In this document: piece by piece, positions 33,525 to 41,619 of the stretch | Layout: each line of letters opens with the position of its first letter | How positions within the stretch are numbered: position 1 is the stretch's first letter | Assembly (NCBI GenBank): GCA_030407315.1 | Contig: JALQPE010001020.1 | Location: 1 to 64,000, forward strand | DNA: 64,000 nt | Direction of reading: 5' to 3' | DNA from: Asparagopsis taxiformis | Lineage: Eukaryota; Rhodophyta; Florideophyceae; Bonnemaisoniales; Bonnemaisoniaceae | Notes under the pieces: generated by a model | Seen by the model: the letters and a program-made list of their open reading frames with translations, nothing else | What the model was told of the DNA's origin: nothing | Database searches by the model: none | Program-made: the position numbers and the translations under genes

Positions 33525-33659
33525 CTAATGCTTTTTCTTCTCGAGCCACCGAACGAAGCGGTAGTAGACGTACGCCGAGAGGGGCGTCATCGACGCAAAC
33601 CAGGCGAGTAGGTACGCGATTTCGATAGGGCAAATCTGCCCGCCGTATAGGAGGATCAT
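33525..33659 (-). CDS. Small membrane protein
   Basis: A 44-residue protein, start MILLYGGQICPIEIAYLL with GGGG purines ahead, stop inside the GATAG box of leader 3. One membrane segment (about residues 11-33, IAYLLAWFASMTPLSAYVYY) and a basic end (RFVRWLEKKKH). This fits an inner-membrane peptide of a phage accessory region; lysis, exclusion or host-inhibition are all possible. Confidence 0.45.
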   Translation of the reverse strand: MILLYGGQICPIEIAYLLAWFASMTPLSAYVYYRFVRWLEKKKH

Positions 33660-33668
33660 GCGGGGAGC

Positions 33669-33926
33669 CTACAACGCGTCGAGGCTGCGGGGTCGCTTCT
33701 TCCGCTTCTTCAGCTTGGCGGGGTCGGTCCACGTGAGCGCGGCTCGGACGCTGCTCATGGGTAGCGCAATGCGCATCGCCACCTCCTCGAGGGCGACACC
33801 CTCGGCATGGCGGGCGCGAATCCACGCGACCTGCTCGCCCCACGTCTCGCTGTGCGGCGCGTCGGGGTCCGTGGGCCTGCGGCCGCCCTTCAGGTGGTCG
33901 CTGCCCGACGGTCCCGGCTGCGGCAC
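33669..33926 (-). CDS. Helix-turn-helix protein with basic RSLDAL tag
   Basis: An 85-residue protein read from GTG at 33926. The middle EQVAWIRARHAEGVALEEVA then MRIALPMSSVRAALTW has the spacing of a small helix-turn-helix (recognition helix SSVRAAL). The C-terminus is KLKKRKKRPRSLDAL, the most typical form of the recurrent basic tag. It is a candidate DNA-binding regulator lying next to the leader cluster. Confidence 0.55.
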   Translation of the reverse strand: MPQPGPSGSDHLKGGRRPTDPDAPHSETWGEQVAWIRARHAEGVALEEVAMRIALPMSSVRAALTWTDPAKLKKRKKRPRSLDAL

Positions 33927-33928
33927 CT

Positions 33929-34156
33929 CTACGGCTTCTCCCCCGTCCCCGTGATGCCCTGCATGAGCTTCCCGATCGCCCCGCTTGCCTCGAGGAGCTT
34001 TTCCGCCTGCTCCGCCGTCATGTTGCCGGACAGTTGGAGGTTCGCCCCCGGCAGCGGACCGTCGGCCGCGTGCTTCCCCTGGATCTGCACCTTCACCAGG
34101 TACAGCCCCTTTGCCTTTGCTTCGTCCTTCGCTTCCTTTGGCCACGCTAGCGTCAT
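33929..34156 (-). CDS. Small unknown protein
   Basis: A 75-residue protein, start MTLAWPKEAKDEAKAKG by ATGA overlap with the preceding gene. Alpha/beta: YLVKVQIQGKHAADG, then LSGNMTAEQAEKLLEASGAIG. The strand-helix pattern hints at a small binding domain; no family recognised. Confidence 0.45.
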   Translation of the reverse strand: MTLAWPKEAKDEAKAKGLYLVKVQIQGKHAADGPLPGANLQLSGNMTAEQAEKLLEASGAIGKLMQGITGTGEKP

Positions 34157-34622
34157 CTTCTGATAGCTCCTTCTGCCTCGCCTTGTAGCGGGCTCGGTCC
34201 TCGGCGGTCATGCGCTTGGGCTCGTCGTAGAGCGAGCCGTCAGGGCGGCGGCGGTCGGCGAACCCGTCCACCTTCAGCTCGAAGGTGGGGAGCTTGTCGA
34301 CGGGCACCTCGGGGCGCAACAGGAAGAGCTTGCGGCCGTCGAGGGGCCAGCCCTGCCAGATGGTCGGGCGATGGTCGTGCCGCTTCCCGCGCACGCTGCC
34401 CCACAGGCGCGTCTCGAGCGGGCGCGTGGGTACATCGGTCGGGATGGTGGGGAAGTCGCGCAGGGCGCGCTCTGCGACGAAGACGTACGGCCGGAGATGG
34501 CCCTGCGCGATGCCGGTGATGGCGGGCTCGCCGAACTCGAGCTTCAGCACGTTGTCCGACTCGCTCGCCTTGCCGGCGATGACGAGCGCGTCTCGAGCCC
34601 GCTCGACCGCGTAGATGATCAC
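34153..34622 (-). CDS. Unknown protein, alpha/beta (end inferred)
   Basis: About 156 residues from a GTG at 34622 that overlaps the upstream stop. It reads YAVERARDALVIAGKASESD, then LRPYVFVAERALRDFPTIP and GWPLDGRKLFLLRPEVPVDK. As given, the frame stays open through the next gene; a one-base change near 34175 would give an end in EGAIRR with TGA overlapping the next ATG, the usual junction in this genome. I therefore place the end at 34153. Confidence 0.45.
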
Positions 34623-35719
34623 CACTCCTCCTCGACGGGGGCCGCCATGCGCCACTCCCGCTCGAAGCTGTCCTCCTCTTCGGCGGGGGCGGTCTTGTGC
34701 TCGCGGCCCTCGGGGTCGACGTAGCCGGCGCGCTCGGCCTTGGTGGGGTCGAAGATCGCACGCGTGGCGTGCTCCACCTCAGCAGTGACGGCGGCGGCGA
34801 AGGCTGACTTCGCGTCGGGCGGCTCGATCGGTGCGAACGTGCCCATGTACTCCCTGCGGAAGACGGGGCCGCCAGGGTCGCCGCGCAGCTTGGCGGCTGC
34901 CTCCTCGAGGGCCTCTCGAGTGAGCGGCTTCGACGACATGTCGATGGGGTGTCCAATGATGCGGTGCCGCGCGTCTCGCTCGCGCCTGTCTCGCTCCCGC
35001 TCGGCTTCGATAGCGTATTTACCCAGGGAGCTGGGGTACATCGAGCCAGGGCCTCGAATCAGCTCCGCGATGCGCAGGCGCAGCTCGGCGTCGGTCTCGG
35101 GGTCGATAGGCTCGGCGGTCCCGAAGGCTGGGGTCACGGGGCGACGCGTGATGCCGATGGCGGATGCGAGGCGGTCGAGTTCCGCGCCCGCTGCGACGTC
35201 GAGCGCCTGCGAAGAGTGCTCGATCGTCTCCATGCCGATCGTCTCCGCGTTCCAGTTGATGCGCGGGAACTTGGGCGCGCTCTTCGGTCGGATGGCGGGA
35301 GCGGTGCCGCGCATCATCTGCATGCGCAGCTCCCACTCCTTGTCGCTGAGCGCGAGGGGGTCGGCGTTCTCGACGTACTCGCGGTGGTCTTCCTCTTCCT
35401 TCACCTCGGCCGCTCCCCTCTGCTTCATCGCCATGCTGGCGATCGACAGCGCGTCGATCATGTCGTCCCTGTGTCCGACGGTGGGGAAGTTCCCCGCGTC
35501 GTCGATGAAGAAGTCCGCGCGCCTGCCCGCAAGCCCCGGCGATGGTGTCGAGACCATCACCACCTTGCCCTTCGGGATGCCCCTGTGCGCCACCACCGGC
35601 GGCTTCCGCACAGAGGGCAACTTGAGCGGCACGAGGGGAAGCTTGTCGGCGAGCTTCTTCGCTTCGGGGAACGCCTCGAAGAACTTCGCCGCCAGGCGCT
35701 TGCGGTCGTCGTCGTTCAC
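34619..35719 (-). CDS. Unknown 366-residue protein
   Basis: Starts with GTG at 35719 by GTGA overlap (NDDDRKRLAAKFFEAFPEAK). Features: a basic/aliphatic part with VRKPPVVAHRGIPKGKVVMV, then ADFFIDDAGNFPTVGHRDDM followed by IDALSIASMAMKQR. The HRDDMIDALS phrase is reminiscent of the acidic end of phage nuclease domains, but the rest does not fit a terminase. A GATAG box (35009) lies inside. No function assigned. Confidence 0.45.
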   Translation of the reverse strand: MNDDDRKRLAAKFFEAFPEAKKLADKLPLVPLKLPSVRKPPVVAHRGIPKGKVVMVSTPSPGLAGRRADFFIDDAGNFPTVGHRDDMIDALSIASMAMKQRGAAEVKEEEDHREYVENADPLALSDKEWELRMQMMRGTAPAIRPKSAPKFPRINWNAETIGMETIEHSSQALDVAAGAELDRLASAIGITRRPVTPAFGTAEPIDPETDAELRLRIAELIRGPGSMYPSSLGKYAIEAERERDRRERDARHRIIGHPIDMSSKPLTREALEEAAAKLRGDPGGPVFRREYMGTFAPIEPPDAKSAFAAAVTAEVEHATRAIFDPTKAERAGYVDPEGREHKTAPAEEEDSFEREWRMAAPVEEEW

Positions 35720-36093
35720 TTCTCGGCGAGGGCTGCGGCGCGCTTGTCCTTCGCCATCGTGACGCGCGTCTTGATGTGCTCGGGGAGGCTCTCGCACATC
35801 ACGTCGACGATGGCGGGTTCAGTCTCGAGGGCCACGCGGACGTAGGCCGTCGAGCACTGCTCGTCGAAGATGCGGGCGATGACGGGCCGGTGCTCCTCGG
35901 CGATCATGGCCTCGTCGTACTCGACGCGGTGGCTCGCAAGGTTGGTCTTCTCGAGGATGCCGGCGAGCACGCGGTCGGGGCGCTTGCTCTGCCGCTCGTC
36001 GGTGTCGACTTCGACGGTCTGCTCGAGGTGCTCGGCGACCGTGTGGCCCGTCTCGGATCGTTCGAGGCGGTAGACTTTGATAGCGTATTTCAT
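35716..36093 (-). CDS. Small unknown protein
   Basis: A 125-residue protein, start MKYAIKVYRLERSE overlapping the previous stop (ATGA), with a GATAG box at codons 3-5. Alpha/beta, with VDTDERQSKRPDRVLAGILE and DEQCSTAYVRVALETEPAI. No family recognised. Confidence 0.45.
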   Translation of the reverse strand: MKYAIKVYRLERSETGHTVAEHLEQTVEVDTDERQSKRPDRVLAGILEKTNLASHRVEYDEAMIAEEHRPVIARIFDEQCSTAYVRVALETEPAIVDVMCESLPEHIKTRVTMAKDKRAAALAEK

Positions 36094-36641
36094 CGGACCT
36101 CCACCGACGACGTGATGTCGCCGCAGGCGATAGTGTAGGTCCCCGGTTCGAGCAGCGCTCCGGGATTCGTGACGAGCGCCCCGTTGACGGTGACGGCCCC
36201 GCCGCGGATGGCGCGCTTGGCGATGGCCGACGACGAAACGAAGCCCGCCTGGCCCAGGATGGTGGTCACGAGCGTGGCCTTCCCGCCGTTGTCGAGCACC
36301 GGCGTCCCGGGAGGTGCCTCGCGCGCCAGGCGCGGCTTCTCCTCGAAGCTGGGCGGGTCGGCGCGGGGTGCGTCCCCGGCCTCGGTGCCCGGCCCCATGG
36401 CGGGCGGCGCGGTGGCGGCACTGAGGATGGGCACGACGTGCTCGAGGGCCTGCCGTGCATTCGCGAGCGGCGTGGTGACGTCCGAGACCTGCTCGGCAGC
36501 GTCCTCGAACTCGCGCTCCCGTAGGTGCGCCTCGAGGCCCCGGTACTTCGCGACCAGCTCAGTCAGCATGGTCAGGTCTTTGCGGATGATGCGGGGCAGG
36601 TCGGCGTCGATCGCCTTCGTCATGTACTTCTGTGCACTCAT
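36090..36641 (-). CDS. Protein with S4-like RNA-binding C-terminus
   Basis: A 183-residue protein, start MSAQKYMTKAIDADLPR. A helical N-terminal half is joined by a Pro/Ala/Gly linker to a C-terminal domain SSAIAKRAIRGGAVTVNGAL with LLEPGTYTIACGD, the pattern of S4-like domains (helix pair, then VNG turn and strand). S4 domains bind structured RNA. It may act on phage mRNA or on host translation; this is inference from the pattern. Confidence 0.5.
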   Translation of the reverse strand: MSAQKYMTKAIDADLPRIIRKDLTMLTELVAKYRGLEAHLREREFEDAAEQVSDVTTPLANARQALEHVVPILSAATAPPAMGPGTEAGDAPRADPPSFEEKPRLAREAPPGTPVLDNGGKATLVTTILGQAGFVSSSAIAKRAIRGGAVTVNGALVTNPGALLEPGTYTIACGDITSSVEVR

Positions 36642-36674
36642 GGTGTCCTCCGTGGTGGGTCTGTAACCGATAGC

Positions 36675-37283
36675 CTATTCCGCGCGGGAGGCGCAGTAGG
36701 TCTCGGTGTCGAACGTGGCGCTTGCTTCGGCGAGCACCATGCGATCCGATTCGGGGTCGCGGTAGTTACCCTCGGGCCACGATAGCCACGCGGTGAGCCC
36801 CACGATGCGGGGCGGGCCCGCGGGCTCGGGCGGCTCGCGGCACAGCACCTCGGGGTAGACCTCGAGACGCTCGATGCTCACGGCCTCCCCGTCGCCGCAC
36901 CGGATGCTGGCGCCCATGTCGACGTAGCGATCGCCGCTCCCGTCGAGGGTCAGCCGGCCGTCGAGCCAGACGGGCGTGGAGGGCTCGGGGAGTCGGCCGA
37001 CGTACTCGCACCGGACGCGGAGCCGGAAGCCGGGCTCGAGCGGGGAGCTGAACGTCTCGAGGTAGTCGACCAGGATCTCGGTGATGCGCCAGTCCGACGG
37101 CGTGCCCGCGTCCTCGGCGGGTCGGTCGGCGTCGGGTGCGCTGGTGTCGGGGCCCGCGTCCGCCATCGGGAACGCAGAGTCGAGGGGCATCGCGCCAGCG
37201 TCGGCGTCGGGGCCTGCCTCGAGGGGCTCGAAGTTGTCGGTGCCGCATGCGGCAAGCAGTAGCGTCAGGGCGAGGTATCGCAT
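36675..37283 (-). CDS. Exported lipoprotein with Asp/Ala/Gly/Pro linker
   Basis: A 202-residue protein; start MRYLALTLLLAACG chosen for GGAGGAC ahead. The signal peptide ends in a lipobox LLLAAC with the lipidated Cys followed by GTDN. Residues about 20-70 are a disordered DADAGAMPLDSAFP-type linker, then a beta domain with two Cys (VRCEYVGRLP, SIRCGDGEA). Such lipoproteins with D/A/G/P linkers are typical of myxobacteria. In phages they often exclude superinfection, but here the role is unknown. Confidence 0.6.
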   Translation of the reverse strand: MRYLALTLLLAACGTDNFEPLEAGPDADAGAMPLDSAFPMADAGPDTSAPDADRPAEDAGTPSDWRITEILVDYLETFSSPLEPGFRLRVRCEYVGRLPEPSTPVWLDGRLTLDGSGDRYVDMGASIRCGDGEAVSIERLEVYPEVLCREPPEPAGPPRIVGLTAWLSWPEGNYRDPESDRMVLAEASATFDTETYCASRAE

Positions 37284-37302
37284 CGTGTCCTCCATGAGAG
37301 AA

Positions 37303-37318
37303 CTACACGATAGTCTAT
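37303..37318 (+). promoter_or_regulatory. Intergenic GATAG box ahead of lipoprotein gene
   Basis: CTACACGATAGTCTATTT on plus, 26 bases ahead of the lipoprotein ATG and just after the stop of the gene at 37315. Same class as the box at 41902. Confidence 0.5.
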
Positions 37319-37596
37319 TTCTCCGCGTACGGGTGCGTGCGCATTCGGAACAGCAACTCCCGCACGTCGACCCCGCGTTCCTCGGCCCATGCCTCGACTA
37401 TGGCGCGCATGCGCTCGCGTTCGGCCTGCCGTGTCGGTCGGTCCAGCTCCCGCTGGATGAGGCCCGTGACCTCCTCGCGGTTCACGGCGAGCTGCCGCTT
37501 GGCGCGCTCGCGGTCGGCCTTGGTCGCGTCGGGGTTTCTGATAGTGCAAAGGAGGTAGTAGCTCTCCTCGCGAATGGCCTGAATGGTGCGCTTCAT
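37315..37596 (-). CDS. Small helical protein (unknown)
   Basis: A 93-residue, almost wholly helical protein, start MKRTIQAIREESYYLL. It contains ATKADRERAKRQLAVNREEV and RERMRAIVEAWAEERGVDVR. No ribosome site is visible; instead a GATAG box (37601) fills the short gap between the SNase stop and this ATG. Translation may be coupled. No family recognised. Confidence 0.45.
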   Translation of the reverse strand: MKRTIQAIREESYYLLCTIRNPDATKADRERAKRQLAVNREEVTGLIQRELDRPTRQAERERMRAIVEAWAEERGVDVRELLFRMRTHPYAEK

Positions 37597-37606
37597 TTGC
37601 GATAGT

Positions 37607-38035
37607 CTATTCGATGACGAATGCGAACTTGGGATCGGCCAGCTCCGCATGGCCTGCCCGGATGAGGTCGGCGTTGAGGCTGCGGAGCACGGCCTGCGGT
37701 CCATACCACGAGCCGATGACGCTGCGGGTGCTCTCGGGCAGCACGAGCACGAGCCAGCGCCCGTACTTGCCCGCGCGGGGTGAGCCGCCGTCGAAGCTGC
37801 GGATGGTAACTACCCCATTCGGCGCATAGTCCCTCAACCACTGCTCGACGTACTCCTTGGCGGCGAGACCCTCGGCGTACTCCTGGCTGTCCTTCCGGAC
37901 ACCGTAGGTCTCCGGGGTGTCAATGCCATAGAGCCGGACGCGCTCGCGGTGGAACGAGCGGAAGCCCATGTCGATCTCGAGGTCGAGGGTGTCGCCGTCG
38001 ACGATGCGGCGGACTTCGGCGCGGTAGGTGAACAT
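37607..38035 (-). CDS. Staphylococcal-nuclease-like (SNase) protein
   Basis: A 142-residue protein of SNase length. It has VRRIVDGDTLDLEIDMGF and RERVRLYGIDTPETYG, the two hallmark strands with the Ca-binding Asp (DGDT) and the RLxGIDTPE motif, then AKEYVEQWLRDYAP and a final helix. The family cuts DNA and RNA. No signal peptide, so it acts in the cytoplasm, perhaps in host DNA breakdown or DNA repair. GTG/ATG start at 38035. Confidence 0.75.
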   Translation of the reverse strand: MFTYRAEVRRIVDGDTLDLEIDMGFRSFHRERVRLYGIDTPETYGVRKDSQEYAEGLAAKEYVEQWLRDYAPNGVVTIRSFDGGSPRAGKYGRWLVLVLPESTRSVIGSWYGPQAVLRSLNADLIRAGHAELADPKFAFVIE

Positions 38036-38060
38036 GGCGATAGCCTACGCCCTTTCGGCG

Positions 38061-38369
38061 TCAGATGCCTTGGGCGGCGGCCTTCGCCACCGTGAGCAGC
38101 ACCGCCCGCTCCTCGCGCTTGTCGAGCACGATGTTGCAGTCCCACGCGGCTTGGGCGACGCACTGGCCGAGCGTCCCGCCGCCGTTCTTGGCGAGCCAGT
38201 GCGCGCGGAAGAGGCACTGCTCGAGCGCCTCGAAGCGTTCGCGGTCGATGTCGGTCCCCTCGAAGAGCTGCTTCTCGAGGGCCTCCCGCTCGACCTTCTT
38301 GGCGATGTGCGGGAGGTGCTTCTTCATCGACGCCCAGATGGCGCGGGCCTGCTCCTGCGTGAGCTTCAC
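38061..38369 (-). CDS. Small helical protein (unknown)
   Basis: A 102-residue helical protein, start MKLTQEQARAIWASMK, ending KAAAQGI. It has a Cys-containing helical pair (ALEQCLFRAHWLAKNGG, LGQCVAQAAWDCNIVLDKRE). Overlaps the HAD gene by ATGA. No family recognised. Confidence 0.45.
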   Translation of the reverse strand: MKLTQEQARAIWASMKKHLPHIAKKVEREALEKQLFEGTDIDRERFEALEQCLFRAHWLAKNGGGTLGQCVAQAAWDCNIVLDKREERAVLLTVAKAAAQGI

Positions 38370-38875
38370 GGGCGGCCCCTTCCCTCGAGGTACGCTTCCC
38401 AGTCGTCCCAGCAGTCGGGCGCGTGGAGCGCGGTGAAGCCCGCCTCGCGTACGGCATCGCGAACGGCGCCGTAGTCGTCGATGAGAATGGGCGTGTGGTT
38501 TCGATAGCCATACCGGGCAAGCGTCCCGAGCACGGCTGGCTTGAAGATGGTGGACGAGAGCAAGCGGATCTCGTCGGGCTTCATCAGCACGGTGGTGCTG
38601 AACGTGGCGAACCCGTGCATGAGCAACCAGAGCCGGGTGGCGTCGCGCGTGAACTCGGGCCGGGCAGTGAGGAAGATGTGGTCACCGTGGATGAACCGAC
38701 CTTCCCGGAAGTGGCGGGCGGCGGACTCGATCGGCGTGTCGGCCATCATGAGCTTCTGGTCGAAGAACGCGTCCCAGTCGGCGCCCCCGGCGCGGTCCCT
38801 CGAGATGAGGGGCTCGCGGTGCAGGTTGTTCGCAACGGTGTTGTCGACGTCGATGACGTATAGCGGCTTTTTCAT
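38366..38875 (-). CDS. HAD-superfamily phosphatase, PNKP 3-prime-phosphatase type
   Basis: A 169-residue protein. YVIDVDNTVANNLHREPL gives the DxDxT nucleophile motif, IFLTARPEFTRDATRLWLL gives the second motif with Thr and the PseT-type TARP, and HTPILIDDYGAVRDAVR gives the acidic motif. This is the 3-prime phosphatase/HAD form found alone or fused in T4 PseT. It could process nicked ends together with ligases, or dephosphorylate nucleotides. No kinase domain is present. Confidence 0.65.
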   Translation of the reverse strand: MKKPLYVIDVDNTVANNLHREPLISRDRAGGADWDAFFDQKLMMADTPIESAARHFREGRFIHGDHIFLTARPEFTRDATRLWLLMHGFATFSTTVLMKPDEIRLLSSTIFKPAVLGTLARYGYRNHTPILIDDYGAVRDAVREAGFTALHAPDCWDDWEAYLEGRGRP

Positions 38876-38878
38876 AGT

Positions 38879-39067
38879 TCAATCCTCCAGGTCGAGTGCC
38901 TCCCGCACGTCACGGATGCACATGTCGAAGACGGCGCCCTGTGGGTCGTCCACGCCCTTCAGGCGCAGCATCGTCTCCCAGTGCTCGAGCTTCTTCTCGA
39001 GGCGTTGGCATCGGACGCAGCCTTCGCGGTTGGTGATGAGGGGGAGGCGGCGCTTCCCCTGTGTCAC
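38879..39067 (-). CDS. Small protein with CxxC (unknown)
   Basis: A 62-residue protein, start MTQGKRRLPLITNREG, with CVRCQRLEKKLEHWETML and an end ALDLED. The CVRC pair next to a heptad-like helix suggests a zinc-linked coiled coil. ATG at 39067 overlaps the MazG stop (39064-39066). Confidence 0.45.
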   Translation of the reverse strand: MTQGKRRLPLITNREGCVRCQRLEKKLEHWETMLRLKGVDDPQGAVFDMCIRDVREALDLED

Positions 39068-39537
39068 GAGGTCTTCATCCCCCGCTTGGCGCGGTCGACT
39101 AGCCTATCGAAGAGGTAGCGGATTCGCGGCGGCTTCCACGTGGGCGGCTTGAGCACCTTCCCGTCCTCGCGCACGGGCCCGCCGACCTTGCCCATGTTGC
39201 TGTGGTGCACCTCGGCGAAGAACGGCTCGAGGCGGAAGCCTGCCTCGACGGCGGTGCCGAGCGTGACGTAGGCGAGGTCGCACAGCCCGTCGATGACCTC
39301 GGGCCAGTCAGGCTCGCGCTCCTTTTCGATAGCGAATCGGATGCGGCCCGGCTCCGCCTCGATGATGGGCACGACTTCGTAGCCGAGCGCCTGCACCGTC
39401 TCGATCGCTTCCTCGAGGATGAGCTTGGCTCGCAGCTCGGTGCGCACCCCCTCGAGGTCGAGTGTCTTCGGCGCGGGCTGGTCCATCGCCTCGTGGAACG
39501 CCTTCACGGCGTCCTGCATCCATCGACTATCGCTCAC
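39064..39537 (-). CDS. MazG-like nucleotide pyrophosphohydrolase
   Basis: A 157-residue protein from GTG at 39537 by GTGA overlap. The pattern AVKAFHEAMDQPAP, RAKLILEEAIETVQAL (EExxE metal helix), and EVIDGLCDLAYVTLGTAVEA (ExxxD helix) is that of MazG/PRA-PH-type phage pyrophosphohydrolases, followed by HHSNMGKVGGPVREDGKVL. It would remove house-cleaning or modified nucleotides or lower ppGpp. Next to DUF3310 and ThyX, so part of a nucleotide-metabolism cluster. Confidence 0.7.
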   Translation of the reverse strand: MSDSRWMQDAVKAFHEAMDQPAPKTLDLEGVRTELRAKLILEEAIETVQALGYEVVPIIEAEPGRIRFAIEKEREPDWPEVIDGLCDLAYVTLGTAVEAGFRLEPFFAEVHHSNMGKVGGPVREDGKVLKPPTWKPPRIRYLFDRLVDRAKRGMKTS

Positions 39538-40406
39538 GGTCGAACCTTCCCTTCCTCGAGGATCAGTGCTGCGGTCTTCGCGTACCAGGCTGCCTTTCGG
39601 AGGTCGACGCCGATCGGCCCCTTGTCTCCGGCGCGGCAGAGGTACTTCACCGCGTTGAGCTTGCAGAAGGCGGCCGTCTCCTCGGGGCCGAACCACTCGA
39701 GCATGACCTTGATCGCCTCGTAGGGGTTCTCGGCTCCGCCATAGTGGGCCGGACCGTCGACGGTCTGTTCAGGCTCGGGCTTCTCGTTGTCGTCGTCCAC
39801 GGGGGCGGTCTCCTTGCTCTCGTTGGGGAGCGGGTAGGGGTTGGCGGTCATGACCTCGACTTCGGTGTTGGTCGAGGCGTCCCAGACCTTCGCGCGGCGC
39901 ATCCCTGCGGCCTCGGGCGTCATGGGGAAGCTGTCGTCGCCGCACTCGACGCACTCGCCCCATTCGCCGTCGCCGATAGGCACTACCTCGTGATGGGGGC
40001 AGTCATTCGGCGGCGGTCGGAGCGCAGGGTGGGCGGTCTTGTTCTCCGCGGCTTCGCGGGCGTAGCTGTCGGCCACGGCCTCGAGGCGGCGGCGATCCTG
40101 CTCGTCGGTCATGGCCCACGCGAGGAGCGTCTCGCCGAGGATCTCGACGCGCTCCTTGCGCCGCTCCTTGGGGTCCTGGTCGGGCAGCCACCCGAACACG
40201 AGATCGAGGATGACAGAGGCGCGGTCCATCATGGCGCCGCGGCGGCAGCGGTGCTCGTGTGGGGTGCCTTCGATGTTGTTGCACTCGGGGCAGCTCTTCA
40301 TGGGTAGTAGCTCCTGGATGTGGCCGCAGTTGAGGCAGCGCCCCGCGTGCTCGCCGTGGATTACGACTATCATGCCGCAACGCTCACACGCGGGGCCCTG
40401 CATCAT
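39534..40406 (-). CDS. DUF3310 protein with N-terminal zinc ribbons
   Basis: A 290-residue protein. The first 60 residues hold two Cys pairs (CERCGM, CLNCGH and then CPECNN with CRRG), and a third site lies at CPHH/CVECGD. The C-terminus AVKYLCRAGDKGPIGVDLRK with PAHYGGAENPYEAIKVMLEW is DUF3310, the domain of T7 gp1.7-type nucleotide kinase. A role in nucleotide metabolism fits the neighbours MazG and ThyX. Zinc modules are not part of the T7 protein and may give DNA or protein contacts. Confidence 0.65.
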   Translation of the reverse strand: MMQGPACERCGMIVVIHGEHAGRCLNCGHIQELLPMKSCPECNNIEGTPHEHRCRRGAMMDRASVILDLVFGWLPDQDPKERRKERVEILGETLLAWAMTDEQDRRRLEAVADSYAREAAENKTAHPALRPPPNDCPHHEVVPIGDGEWGECVECGDDSFPMTPEAAGMRRAKVWDASTNTEVEVMTANPYPLPNESKETAPVDDDNEKPEPEQTVDGPAHYGGAENPYEAIKVMLEWFGPEETAAFCKLNAVKYLCRAGDKGPIGVDLRKAAWYAKTAALILEEGKVRP

Positions 40407-40636
40407 GCCGAGCAGACCTCGAAGGTCGGGGGCGCGAGCCAGCGAACCTCGGACTCGTCCCAGCGCGACACGATCTCGTCGTCGACGACCTGGACGAAGC
40501 CCATCGCGGGCGGGGCAGCAATGCGCAGCGTTGCGGGGTCGACTCGGATGAACCCGCCCTCACCGAAGCCCCAGGGCGCTTCGACGACAGGCTCCCACCC
40601 GCCATCGATGCGCGCGTTCAGCTCCTCGAGGGTCAT
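40403..40636 (-). CDS. Small beta-rich protein (unknown)
   Basis: A 77-residue protein, start MTLEELNARIDGGWEPV by ATGA overlap with thyX. Beta-rich with GFVQVVDDEIVSRWDESEV. No family recognised. Confidence 0.45.
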   Translation of the reverse strand: MTLEELNARIDGGWEPVVEAPWGFGEGGFIRVDPATLRIAAPPAMGFVQVVDDEIVSRWDESEVRWLAPPTFEVCSA

Positions 40637-41619
40637 CGCTTCGAGGCTTCTTCCATCGCACGGAACCACGCCTCGCGGTGGTCGTCCCACGCGCTCATGG
40701 CGACGGGTGCAACCGCGCGGGCCATCTCGGCCATTGCGATAGCATATTGCCTGAACTCCCACTGCGCGTGCTCGTGGGCGCGGAGCGTCAGTAGGTGCAT
40801 CAGGTTGTGCAGATCGGTGGCCCAGAACCACTCGGTGTAGATGTTGAGCGGGAGCACGCCTCGGGCCAGCTCGCGAGCGAGACCGTGCTCGAGTAGACGC
40901 TCGTACTCGCGGTAGGCGTCGTAGCACTGGTCTTGGATAGCCTTACGCATGGCTTTCGCCACGCTCTCGTCGATGGCCTCGCCGCTGGCCTGGCGGTTCT
41001 TCTTCGCCTGCCCGCCCGTCATGATGCGCTCGAGGGTCGGGATGTAGAAGTCGTCAGGCGCCTGCGAATAGCGCTGGCTGAACTCGTTGATAGAGGCCAT
41101 GCGGTGCCGCACCCACTGACGCGCGATGAAGATCGGCATGCGACAGTGGAACGTGAAGCGCACGAACTCGAGGGGCGTCGTGTGGCGGTTCTTCACGAGG
41201 TAGCGGATGAGCTTCTCGTCCTTCCCCACCGGCCGGTCGTAGTCGACGGTGCTCGAGGTCGTGCGGGCGGCATCCACGATGCGCTGGTCCCCGGTGGCGA
41301 GCCGGAGCACGTGGTCGTGCTTGCCGTCGGAGTCGTGAGAGAGCGTCTCGGCCACGTCGACATCGACCATGCAGCCCGCGAGGGGGCCGCGGACCATCTC
41401 GGCGGTGCCTGCCTTCGCGCTGTGCTGCATCTCGTCCCACGAGCCCGCCCAGTCGTCGGAGTCGTCGTAACCCTCGGGCTCGTCAGGCGTGTACTCGCAG
41501 AGGCGCGCGGCGGGCATGCTGTCCACGAGGCGGACGAAGCTGTGCTTGTCGCCGAGCACCTCCTCGGCGCGGAGCACGTAGCCGTCGTCGAACGGGATGG
41601 GGAGCTTCAGCACGCTCAC
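40633..41619 (-). CDS. thyX: Flavin-dependent thymidylate synthase ThyX
   Basis: A 328-residue protein. The ThyX signature is intact: ARQWVRHRMASINEFSQRYS contains RHRxxSxxxxSxRYS, preceded by HTTPLEFVRFTFHCRMPIF. The FAD/dUMP region LARELARGVLPLNIYTEWFW and the final helices are present. Longer than average because of an N-terminal extension with acidic segments. It methylates dUMP with NADPH and methylene-THF and supplies dTMP for replication. Overlaps both neighbours by four bases, in a unit with MazG and DUF3310. Confidence 0.9.
   Translation of the reverse strand: MSVLKLPIPFDDGYVLRAEEVLGDKHSFVRLVDSMPAARLCEYTPDEPEGYDDSDDWAGSWDEMQHSAKAGTAEMVRGPLAGCMVDVDVAETLSHDSDGKHDHVLRLATGDQRIVDAARTTSSTVDYDRPVGKDEKLIRYLVKNRHTTPLEFVRFTFHCRMPIFIARQWVRHRMASINEFSQRYSQAPDDFYIPTLERIMTGGQAKKNRQASGEAIDESVAKAMRKAIQDQCYDAYREYERLLEHGLARELARGVLPLNIYTEWFWATDLHNLMHLLTLRAHEHAQWEFRQYAIAMAEMARAVAPVAMSAWDDHREAWFRAMEEASKR

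Noticed and set aside
34619..35719. Second terminase nuclease domain
   Set aside because: Only the phrase HRDDMIDALS fits; Walker motifs and the first metal Asp are missing and the true terL lies at 26767.
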